Source: an uncultured Gemmatimonadota bacterium
Lineage (GTDB): Bacteria > Gemmatimonadota > Gemmatimonadetes > Gemmatimonadales > GWC2-71-9
Assembly: GCA_913009915.1 (NCBI GenBank)
Contig: CAJVYZ010000189.1
Coordinates: 1 to 6,142 of the forward strand
Direction: 5' to 3'
Length of the DNA: 6,142 nt
A model generated the notes under the pieces. That model saw only the letters and a program-made list of their open reading frames with translations. It did no database searches and was not told the origin of the DNA. A program made the position numbers and the translations under genes. Below are positions 1 to 5,449 of this stretch, one piece after another (positions within the stretch are counted from its first letter, which is position 1; each line of letters starts with the position of its first letter).

Positions 1-498
1 GGCTACCGACGCGGCTTCGCCGGGCTCATGAACGCCTACAACGCCCAGGGTCTGGGGGCGGGCACCGGGGCCATGGGGATTGCCGCGGGCGCCTTCGAAC
101 TGGCTCTGGACTACACCCGGGAGCGCGAGCAGTTCGGCCGACCGATCTGCGAATTTCAGGGCCTGCAATGGATGCTGACCGACATGAGCATCCAGATCGA
201 GGCGGCGCGGCTGCTGCTCCACAGGGCCGCCGCGGGGGCGGGAACGGGCTTCCCCGACGTCACCGAGGCGGCGCAGGCCAAGATCTTCGCCTCCGAGATG
301 GCCATCAGGGTGACCAACGACGCGCTCCAGATGTTCGGGGCCGCCGGCTACTCCCGCGACCTGCCGCTGGAGCGCATGGTCAGGGACGCGCGCATGTTCA
401 CCATCGGCGGCGGCACCGCGCAGATCCTGCGCACCGTCGTCGCCTCGCGGATCCTCGACCGCAAGCTGCCACAGACCCGCGACGGCTACTGCAAGTAG
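1..498 (+). CDS. Acyl-CoA dehydrogenase, C-terminal part (5' end outside window)
   Basis: Frame 1 is open from base 1 and ends at TAG 496-498, giving 165 visible residues of a family whose full length is about 380. Acyl-CoA dehydrogenases are FAD flavoenzymes that oxidise acyl-CoA thioesters at the alpha-beta bond and pass electrons to ETF. The visible part is the C-terminal all-helical domain. It shows the family signature EREQFGRPICEFQ (visible residues about 41-53), the MFGAAGYSRDLPLERMVRDAR segment (about 111-131, read here as two adjoining motifs), and a GGGTAQILR motif near residue 136. In most short- and medium-chain members this last motif reads YEGT(S/N)EI, with Glu as the catalytic base; here that position (bases 409-411) is Gly. 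The base may therefore lie elsewhere, or the enzyme may act on an unusual acyl-CoA. Family is certain; substrate is unknown. The ATG at 28 is internal, not the true start. Confidence 0.93.
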   Translation, partial: GYRRGFAGLMNAYNAQGLGAGTGAMGIAAGAFELALDYTREREQFGRPICEFQGLQWMLTDMSIQIEAARLLLHRAAAGAGTGFPDVTEAAQAKIFASEMAIRVTNDALQMFGAAGYSRDLPLERMVRDARMFTIGGGTAQILRTVVASRILDRKLPQTRDGYCK

Positions 499-665
499 CC
501 GCGGGCCGTGATGTCTCGACGGGCCGAGGATCGAGGAGATCGAGTACGGCGGCGAGCCGTCGCCGGGCCAGCCAGCCAGGCGCTGGTCGACCGGGCCCGC
601 GTGGGCGACCGTATCCGCGGGGGCTCGCGGTCCGTGCTTCGGGAACAGGAGAAGGAGGTGACACG
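499..665. other. GC-rich intergenic spacer without a convincing gene
   Basis: The stretch between the acyl-CoA dehydrogenase stop and the first leader ATG is very GC-rich. It holds a small hairpin at 550-565 (CGGCGA, 4-base loop, TCGCCG) that is not followed by T residues, so it does not look like an intrinsic terminator. An Arg-rich 57-codon frame (ATG 511 to TAA 684) crosses it but has no ribosome binding site and no recognisable motif. It may be a decayed remnant of a gene, but nothing can be identified. At about 661 the composition shifts sharply to AT-rich. Confidence 0.5.
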
Positions 666-668
666 ATG
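653..668 (+). promoter_or_regulatory. Strong Shine-Dalgarno before an upstream in-frame ATG
   Basis: AGGAGG at 653-658 is a full anti-16S match, 7 bases before an ATG at 666 that is in frame with the binding protein gene. Using this start would put 37 extra residues, rich in Lys, Asn, Thr and Ser, before the Met at 777 that best starts the signal peptide. The site is textbook quality, yet the extension is unlike a normal signal peptide n-region. It could drive a longer form, be a remnant of an older start, or serve in translational control. The site decides between two gene models for the binding protein. Confidence 0.5.
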
Positions 669-674
669 TATAAT
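669..674 (+). promoter_or_regulatory. Candidate sigma-70 -10 element (TATAAT) upstream of the ABC operon
   Basis: TATAAT at 669-674 matches the consensus -10 hexamer exactly and lies where GC-rich DNA gives way to an AT-rich leader. It sits inside the short palindrome GTATAATAC (668-676). No good -35 hexamer is present at 15-19 bases upstream, and the extended -10 TG is one base out of place, so any promoter here would probably need an activator. Transcription would start near 681, leaving a leader of about 96 bases before the ATG at 777 and excluding the AGGAGG at 653-658 from the message. Confidence 0.35.
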
Positions 675-740
675 ACCGAAATAAAAACAATAAGAACATC
701 CGCCAACATATCGAACATTCGTCAAGCAACTAGCAAACAG

Positions 741-788
741 GGAAAAGTGACGATGAAAAAAAGGGGGAAAATGACGATGAAAAAGATC
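741..788 (+). repeat. 24-base tandem duplication containing the translation start region
   Basis: Bases 741-764 and 765-788 are adjacent copies matching at 19 of 24 positions, and the first 20 bases match at 18 of 20. Each copy has a purine-rich SD-like run, then GTGACGATGAAAAA or ATGACGATGAAAAA. In the binding protein frame they read GKVTMKKR and GKMTMKKI. Four in-frame start codons result (GTG 747, ATG 753, 771 and 777). The length is eight codons, so the frame is preserved. Confidence 0.8.
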
Positions 789-2027
789 GGCTTACTGGCG
801 CTATCCGCGATGTTCCTCATGTCGGGAACGGCGTTCGCGGCGGGAAAGGAGGTCGTCAACTATTGGAGCCGGCACGGAAGCTCCGATGTCGCCATCATGC
901 AGAAAATGGTCGGTGAATTCAACGCGTCCCATCCCGGCATCGATGTGAAGCTCCAGTTCCTGACCTGGGGCGGCGCCTACTACGGCAAGGTCCGCAGTTC
1001 CATCCTGGCCGGCAACCCGCCGCAGATCTTCGATGTCGCCGCCTACGCGCCGCCGATGTTCCGCAACAATGTCGAGTCTTTCAGCGCGGAGGAGTTGGCG
1101 AAGCTCGGGATCAATCTGTCGAACTTTGTCCCGAGCGCCTGGAAAGCGGTCGAGTACAAGGGCCGGTACTATGGCACGGTGAACGCCATCCTGCCTCTCG
1201 GGCTCTACTACAACACGGACATGTTCAAGAAGGCCGGTCTCGATCCGAGCAAGCCTCCGCGTAACTTGAAGGAGTTCCTCGAATACGCGAAGAAGCTGAC
1301 CGTGGACACCAACGGCGACGGCAAGATCGACCAATGGGGCTTCATGCTTCGCAATAACTTCGTCCCCACCCCGTGGATCTGGGAGAGCATCCTGGTTCAG
1401 AGTGGGGGAAGTATCCTCAACAAGGATCTGACCAAGGCTACTTTCAACACCAAGGCCGGCATCGACGCCTTGAACCTCATGCTGAACTTCAGCAGAAAGT
1501 ATAAGATCGCTCCCTCGACACTGGCCGACACGACGACCGCCTTCGTCGCCAAGAAGGTGGCCATGGTCATCTCCGGCCCCTGGGATATTGCGGGATACAA
1601 GGGGAAGAAGATGGCCTTCGGCACCGCTCCGATGCCGCAATTCGGCACGCAGAAGCCCGCGGCGTGGTCGAGCCTGGATATCTATTTCTTCCCCAAGGGG
1701 CTGCGCAAGGACGCGAAGAAATGGAAGGCGACCATGACCTTCGCCGCATGGGCGGCCGGCCCCGGAGGCGGGAAGTACTATGCGCAAATGTTCCTGCCTT
1801 CGCTTCTGTCCGTCCTGAACGGCCCGGTGATGAAGGATCCCTACATGTCCGGCTTCGCAAGGGAAGCGACGTCGGGCGGCATCTATTTCCCGCAGGCGCA
1901 TAAGGCCATGCAGGAGATTTACGCGGCCATCTGGAGCAACCTCCAGGGCGCCTTCGCCGGCAAAATGACCGCCGAGGAAGCCCTGAGCCTGGCGGAAGAG
2001 CAAACCAACAGGATTCTGGCCAGGTAA
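777..2027 (+). CDS. Periplasmic sugar-binding protein of a CUT1-type ABC transporter
   Basis: This 416-residue protein is an extracellular solute-binding protein of the MalE/UgpB type (family 1), which captures carbohydrate in the periplasm and delivers it to the permeases encoded downstream. From Met 777 it opens with a classic Sec signal peptide: MKK, a hydrophobic core (LLALSAMFLM, residues 6-15) and an AFA cleavage site at 19-21. The mature part shows the early lobe motif of the family (MVGEFNASHPGIDVKLQF, 44-61), the LYYNTDMFKKAGL segment (143-155), a DTNGDGKIDQWGF loop (177-189) common in this family, and VAMVISGPWD (261-270), typical of the second lobe. Length is normal. No lipobox Cys follows the core, which fits a soluble periplasmic protein of a Gram-negative cell. 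Start choice is uncertain: ATG 771, 753 and 666 are in frame, and 666 has the best SD, but 777 gives the most typical signal peptide and has GGGGG about 9 bases upstream. The ligand cannot be read from sequence. Confidence 0.93.
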   Translation: MKKIGLLALSAMFLMSGTAFAAGKEVVNYWSRHGSSDVAIMQKMVGEFNASHPGIDVKLQFLTWGGAYYGKVRSSILAGNPPQIFDVAAYAPPMFRNNVESFSAEELAKLGINLSNFVPSAWKAVEYKGRYYGTVNAILPLGLYYNTDMFKKAGLDPSKPPRNLKEFLEYAKKLTVDTNGDGKIDQWGFMLRNNFVPTPWIWESILVQSGGSILNKDLTKATFNTKAGIDALNLMLNFSRKYKIAPSTLADTTTAFVAKKVAMVISGPWDIAGYKGKKMAFGTAPMPQFGTQKPAAWSSLDIYFFPKGLRKDAKKWKATMTFAAWAAGPGGGKYYAQMFLPSLLSVLNGPVMKDPYMSGFAREATSGGIYFPQAHKAMQEIYAAIWSNLQGAFAGKMTAEEALSLAEEQTNRILAR

Positions 2028-2067
2028 TCGGCCTCCCGGTTCAACGGGCGGAAAATTAGTCCGAGTA

Positions 2068-2088
2068 CCTGTCGATGCGCCTGTCGAT
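2068..2088 (+). repeat. 9-base direct repeat in the binding protein-permease spacer
   Basis: CCTGTCGAT occurs at 2068-2076 and again at 2080-2088, separated by GCG. The second copy runs into the left arm of the hairpin at 2086-2115. It may mark a local duplication; no known regulator site is recognised. Confidence 0.6.
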
Positions 2089-2115
2089 TCCCGGGGCTGT
2101 TTGGCCTCGGGAATC
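2086..2115 (+). promoter_or_regulatory. Intercistronic hairpin between binding protein and first permease
   Basis: GATTCCCGGGGC (2086-2097) pairs with GCCTCGGGAATC (2104-2115) across a 6-base loop, giving a 12-bp stem with one G-U pair in RNA. No T run follows, so it is not a standard intrinsic terminator. Its place, 58 bases after the binding protein stop and just before the permease SD, resembles the stabilising or processing hairpins known between malE and malF. There they help make far more binding protein than permease. That role here is inference. Confidence 0.65.
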
Positions 2116-2138
2116 ACCGGGAAAAGGGGAGGCTTTCG

Positions 2139-3083
2139 ATGACGATACCCGACTCCGGAGAAAACCCACGAATGGCTCTGGCGGCGGCGGCGAGAAAGGG
2201 GGGAATGGCATGGTTTGCTGGGAAGAAAGCCTCTCCGTACCTTTTTCTTCTTCCCTTTATGATCATTTATGTTGTTCTTATACTATACCCGATCTTTCAG
2301 GGGCTTTACGTAAGTCTCACTGACTGGGACATGATGAATCCCGTTAAACCTTTCGTGGGACTGAAGAACTTCGAGTACCTCTTCTTCGGAGATCCCCTTT
2401 TCTGGAACAGCGTAAAGGTGACGCTGCAGTACATCTTCACCAATGTTCCGATAAAGGTCGTCCTGGGCTTGGCCCTGGCCCTGATCTTCAATCAAAAACT
2501 ACCGGGGATGGCGTTTCACCGGGGAGCGCTCTTTCTACCGTTCGTCATCAATATCGCGGCGGTCGGCATTCTTTTTCAGTGGATCCTGGATCCTGAAGTC
2601 GGGTTGTTGAACTACTATCTCTCGATGCTGGGCCTGCCCCCCCAGAAATGGCTCGTGGACCCCACCTGGACCATGGATTTGGTGGTCCTGGTGACGATCT
2701 GGTGGAGTATTGCATTCAACGTCATCGTCTTCCTGGCGGGATTACAAGACATTCCCGAAGAGCTCTACGAGGCGGCGAGAATCGATGGGGCCAACGCCTG
2801 GCATCGCTTCTGGAACGTTACGCTGCCCTGTCTGAGAGGGTCGATGATGTTCGTCGTGGTTATGCAAATAATCGGATCCTTTCAGGCCTTCGGTAATATT
2901 TACATGCTCACCGGAGGGGGACCGAATAATGCAACGAACGTACTGATGGTTCATTTGTACAAGACGGGCTTCTTCTATTTCCAGATGGGCCCCGCGGCTG
3001 CAATCGGCGTGATCATTTTCATCATCGTCATGGCGCTGACGATAGCCGTGCTGGCGATGTTCCGGAAACAGGTGGAATACTAA
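2139..3083 (+). CDS. CUT1 ABC sugar transporter permease, MalF/UgpA-like
   Basis: This 314-residue integral inner-membrane protein forms one half of the transport channel. Hydrophobic segments are visible at about residues 33-53, 97-118, 128-150, 178-200, 234-252 and 284-307, giving the usual six helices. The cytoplasmic EAA loop, which docks to the ATPase, reads EAARIDGANAWHRFWNVTLP at 211-230 and keeps the conserved EAA, Gly and Leu-Pro. The LTGGGPNNAT motif (257-266) is typical of the MalF-type partner of CUT1 systems. The start at 2139 is supported by GGGGAGG (2126-2132) six bases upstream. The N-terminal 32 residues are a polar, Ala- and Lys-rich cytoplasmic tail without the extra helices of E. 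coli MalF. The first part of the gene is visibly more AT-rich than neighbouring genes. It is followed after 13 bases by the second permease. Confidence 0.95.
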   Translation: MTIPDSGENPRMALAAAARKGGMAWFAGKKASPYLFLLPFMIIYVVLILYPIFQGLYVSLTDWDMMNPVKPFVGLKNFEYLFFGDPLFWNSVKVTLQYIFTNVPIKVVLGLALALIFNQKLPGMAFHRGALFLPFVINIAAVGILFQWILDPEVGLLNYYLSMLGLPPQKWLVDPTWTMDLVVLVTIWWSIAFNVIVFLAGLQDIPEELYEAARIDGANAWHRFWNVTLPCLRGSMMFVVVMQIIGSFQAFGNIYMLTGGGPNNATNVLMVHLYKTGFFYFQMGPAAAIGVIIFIIVMALTIAVLAMFRKQVEY

Positions 3084-3096
3084 AGAGTAAGGGCGC

Positions 3097-3999
3097 ATGA
3101 AACTCAATAATTCATTACGGGCGGAAATGGCGACTTCTGAGCGAAGGACGCGGAGCGCCATAAGATGGCGGCACATACAGCGATTGATTTTATGGCTAGT
3201 GCTTACGCTGATTTCCGTATTCTTCCTTCTACCCGTCCTGTGGATGATCACGACCTCCTTTACGCCGAACAACGTGGTTCTCCACTATCCTCCGCGATGG
3301 ATACCGGCTTCTCCCACCTTACAAAACTATACCGAGGCCATTACCACGACCCGGACCGCCGGTCTGGGTCGCGCCCTGGCCAACAGCACGCTGGTTGCCG
3401 TCGCCACGGTGATCCTGACCTTGCTCGTCGATTCCATGGCCGCCTACCCCCTGGCGCGGATGAACTTCAAGGGCAAGAAGGGGATATTCATTCTGGTGCT
3501 CGTGGGCCTCATGGTCCCCGCCGAGGTGACCTTCGTGTCGCTGTTTCTGATGTTTAACGCGGTCGGCTGGCTGAATTCGTATGAGTCGCTCATCCTGCCG
3601 GTCGCCGCCAGCCCCTTCGGCGTCTTCCTGTTGCGGCAGTTCTTCATGGCGATTCCCAGGGACCTGGAGGATGCGGCGCGGATCGACGGTTGCAGCCGGA
3701 TGAGGATCCTGTTCACGATCATCCTGCCGTTGGCGAAGCCCGGTCTGTCCGCCCTGGCCATCTTCACCTTCCTGCTGAGCTGGAACAATTTCCTTTGGCC
3801 CCTGATCGTGATGACCGATCCGAACATGATGACCGTCCCGGTGATCCTGGCCTATTACGTGGCGTCGTTCGCCCAGTCGCTGGACTGGGGGACGCTCATG
3901 GCGGCCGCCGTCGGCGCCACCATACTGCCGGTGATCGTGTTCCTCATATTCCAGAAGCAGTTCGTCCGAAGCATCGCCACGACGGGACTCAAGGGCTAA
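3097..3999 (+). CDS. CUT1 ABC sugar transporter permease, MalG/UgpE-like
   Basis: This 300-residue protein is the second channel subunit, paired with the permease just upstream. Hydrophobic segments lie at about residues 28-51, 95-117, 130-153, 163-180, 213-237 and 267-286. The EAA loop reads EDAARIDGCSRMRILFTIILP (190-211, approximate), with DAA, Gly and Leu-Pro retained for ATPase contact. Family hallmarks include the SFTP segment after the first helix (54-57), NYTEA (77-81), SWNNFLWPL (228-236) and a C-terminus ending GLKG, close to the usual Gly-x-x-Lys-Gly tail of MalG-type proteins. The gap of 13 bases and a weak SD (AAGGG only 3 bases before ATG 3097) suggest translational coupling to the first permease. 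ATG 3127 is a possible shorter start. The last codons form the first copy of a 17-base tandem repeat that continues past the stop. Confidence 0.95.
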   Translation: MKLNNSLRAEMATSERRTRSAIRWRHIQRLILWLVLTLISVFFLLPVLWMITTSFTPNNVVLHYPPRWIPASPTLQNYTEAITTTRTAGLGRALANSTLVAVATVILTLLVDSMAAYPLARMNFKGKKGIFILVLVGLMVPAEVTFVSLFLMFNAVGWLNSYESLILPVAASPFGVFLLRQFFMAIPRDLEDAARIDGCSRMRILFTIILPLAKPGLSALAIFTFLLSWNNFLWPLIVMTDPNMMTVPVILAYYVASFAQSLDWGTLMAAAVGATILPVIVFLIFQKQFVRSIATTGLKG

Positions 4000-4033
4000 C
4001 GGGACTCAAGGGCTAACGGGACTCAAGGACTAA
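3983..4033 (+). repeat. Three 17-base tandem repeats spanning the permease stop codon
   Basis: The unit CGGGACTCAAGGGCTAA occurs at 3983-3999 and 4000-4016 exactly, and at 4017-4033 with one change (G to A at unit position 13). The first copy encodes the last residues of the MalG-like permease (GLKG) and its TAA. Later copies are noncoding. Because each unit carries the same end and a TAA, loss or gain of a copy leaves the protein C-terminus unchanged while altering the spacer by 17 bases. Confidence 0.95.
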
Positions 4034-4097
4034 TACCAAGCCGCGACGATCGAAGACCCATGGGGCGTGGAGCCGATCAGGAGGAAAGGATCGAATC
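4034..4097 (+). promoter_or_regulatory. Leader and ribosome binding site of the amidohydrolase gene
   Basis: AGGAGG at 4079-4084 lies 13 bases before ATG 4098, longer than usual, and a second SD-like AGGA at 4087-4090 lies at the ideal 7 bases. Either or both could be used. Together with the repeats, the distance from the permease stop is 98 bases. No clear promoter or terminator is seen in it, so read-through from the permease is the simplest model. Confidence 0.6.
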
Positions 4098-5411
4098 ATG
4101 CTCATCTTTCCCGATCGTTACCCGCGACTATGCGAGACGGCGGAACAAACGCCGCTGATCGATACCCACGAGCATTTGCAGGAAGAACGCGATCGCCTGG
4201 CCCTCGGCGATCGGTTGGATTTCGCGTGTCTCTTCCGGGCCTACCTTCTGGCCGATCTGGTCTCGGCCGGAATGTCCCGGAGCGACGCCGAGGAAATGAC
4301 GGCCGACAATTTGGATCAAGACGAGAAATGGCTGCGCGTCGCCCCCTTCTGGGACCGGGCCCGGCACGGCGGCTATGGCCGGGCGATCGCGCTGACCATA
4401 CGGGAGGTCTACGGGATCCCCGATCTCAACCGGGATACCTATCGGGATGTGACGGCCGCCATGCGGGCCCAAAACCGGCCGGGCGTACACCGCCGGCTGA
4501 TCCGGGAAAAGGCTGGCGTGTCGTGGTACGTCCTGCACCACGTGGGGGACGCCGGCACGGTCTACCGCGAGGGAATCGACCCGGCCATCTGCCGTCGGGT
4601 GCTGGGTGTCAATTGCTTCCTGAGGGATTCCCTGCCCTTGGACGATTTCGCGGCTCGCACGGGCATTCGGGCCGATTCCTGGGAGGCTTTTCAGGCCGTC
4701 ATGGACTGGTATTTCGAGCGCTACGCGGCCGACGCGGTCGCGATCAAGAACAATTGCCCCTATTGGCGCGGCCTGCGCTTCGACGATCCGCCCCCGGAAC
4801 GGGCCGCCGCCGCCTTTGAAAAACGCTATGTCCACGGCCAGGCATTGGAACCCGGCGAGTTGAAGGCGCTACAGGATGCCGCATTCCACTTCTGTCTCCG
4901 CCGGGCGGCGACCCACGACCTGCCGGTGCAGATCCATACCGGTTACCTGGCCGGCAATCGCAATCTGGACACCGACCGCATTCGCCCCTCCGACCTGACC
5001 AACCTCTTCGTTCAATATCCCCACGTCCGCTTCGATCTGTTCCACATCGGCTATCCCTATCAAGGCGAGATCGCCGCGCTGGCCAAGAACTTCCCCAATG
5101 TCCATGTCGATCTATGCTGGGCCTGGATCATCGACCCCTACGCCACGCGCCGCGCCCTGCAAACCTTCATCGCCACCGTTCCCGTAAACAAGATCTTCGG
5201 TTTCGGCGGCGACGTGTTCACGGCCGACGGCGTTTACGGGCATGCCCGGATCGCGCGCTGGGGCACCGCCTGGGCGCTGGCCCGGATGATCGATCAGGGC
5301 TACCTGGGCGAAGGGGATGCCGCGACGATCGCCCGGATGATCCTGCACGACAACGCGCGGGAGTTCTTCGATCTTCCGTCCCGGCCGGCAACCCTTCGGT
5401 CATCGTCGTGA
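4098..5411 (+). CDS. Amidohydrolase-superfamily enzyme, part resembling uronate isomerase
   Basis: This 437-residue protein carries the ligands expected of a metal-dependent TIM-barrel amidohydrolase. The first-strand HxH is IDTHEHL (His24, His26). A Lys lies in AIKNN (Lys217). A barrel His lies in IHTGY (His280), another in FHIGYP (His316), and an Asp in FGFGGDVF (Asp372). No signal peptide is visible, so it is cytoplasmic. It is longer than typical Amidohydro_2 members (about 300) and nearer to uronate isomerases (about 470). The helical insert at about 85-140, ending LTIREVYGIPDL, recalls the LELRRYFGI region of that family, but the Asp motif differs. Likely roles are hydrolysis or isomerisation of a sugar acid, lactone or related product brought in by the upstream transporter. 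This is inference from context; superfamily membership is well supported, but the reaction is unknown. ATG 4098 follows two SD-like runs. The gene ends the operon and faces a convergent gene. Confidence 0.85.
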   Translation: MLIFPDRYPRLCETAEQTPLIDTHEHLQEERDRLALGDRLDFACLFRAYLLADLVSAGMSRSDAEEMTADNLDQDEKWLRVAPFWDRARHGGYGRAIALTIREVYGIPDLNRDTYRDVTAAMRAQNRPGVHRRLIREKAGVSWYVLHHVGDAGTVYREGIDPAICRRVLGVNCFLRDSLPLDDFAARTGIRADSWEAFQAVMDWYFERYAADAVAIKNNCPYWRGLRFDDPPPERAAAAFEKRYVHGQALEPGELKALQDAAFHFCLRRAATHDLPVQIHTGYLAGNRNLDTDRIRPSDLTNLFVQYPHVRFDLFHIGYPYQGEIAALAKNFPNVHVDLCWAWIIDPYATRRALQTFIATVPVNKIFGFGGDVFTADGVYGHARIARWGTAWALARMIDQGYLGEGDAATIARMILHDNAREFFDLPSRPATLRSSS

Positions 5412-5420
5412 CGCGTCACG
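5407..5420. repeat. 14-base perfect palindrome over the amidohydrolase stop codon
   Basis: CGTGACGCGTCACG is its own reverse complement and includes the TGA stop at 5409-5411. As RNA it would form only a 5-bp stem with a CGCG loop. It could be a protein binding site or part of a transcript end; neither can be shown. Confidence 0.6.
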
Positions 5421-5428
5421 CTCTATCC

Positions 5429-5449
5429 GATCAATCCCCCAGATTGATC
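5429..5449. terminator. Possible bidirectional transcript-end hairpin at the convergent junction
   Basis: GATCAATC (5429-5436) and GATTGATC (5442-5449) form a perfect 8-bp stem around a 5-base loop and cover the stop codon of the minus-strand gene (5431-5433). It lies where two convergent genes end, the right place for a shared terminator. Neither strand has a T run after the stem, so it is not a standard intrinsic terminator; it may only protect 3' ends. Confidence 0.35.

Noticed and set aside
550..565. Hairpin CGGCGA/TCGCCG as a terminator of the acyl-CoA dehydrogenase
   Set aside because: No T run follows, and short GC hairpins are frequent by chance in such GC-rich DNA.
168..665. Upstream extension of the binding protein frame back to ATG 168
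   Set aside because: This part overlaps the acyl-CoA dehydrogenase in another frame and is an Arg/Gly-rich translation without domain features; the gene starts at 666 or later.
511..684. 57-codon plus-strand frame between the acyl-CoA dehydrogenase and the ABC genes
   Set aside because: It has no ribosome binding site, an Arg-rich low-complexity translation, and no motif I recognise. It overlaps the candidate SD and -10 elements.
712..721. Short palindrome CGAACATTCG as a repressor operator
   Set aside because: Arms of only four bases are expected by chance, and no regulator gene or second copy supports it.
1305..1343. DTNGDGKIDQWGF segment as a calcium-binding EF-hand in the binding protein
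   Set aside because: Asp/Asn/Gly loops of this kind are a common feature of family 1 sugar-binding proteins, so no special calcium role is claimed.
801..2117. 438-codon open frame on the minus strand opposite the binding protein gene
   Set aside because: It is a shadow of the GC-rich binding protein gene. Its translation has no recognisable domain, and the plus strand has clear signal peptide and family motifs.
4067..4819. 250-codon plus-strand frame overlapping the amidohydrolase
   Set aside because: Its Gly/Arg/Pro-rich translation is typical of an off-frame reading; the frame from 4098 has the HxH, Lys, His and Asp motifs.
4128..4835. 235-codon minus-strand frame opposite the amidohydrolase
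   Set aside because: It is an antisense shadow with no family motif, no SD, and complete overlap with a well-supported gene.
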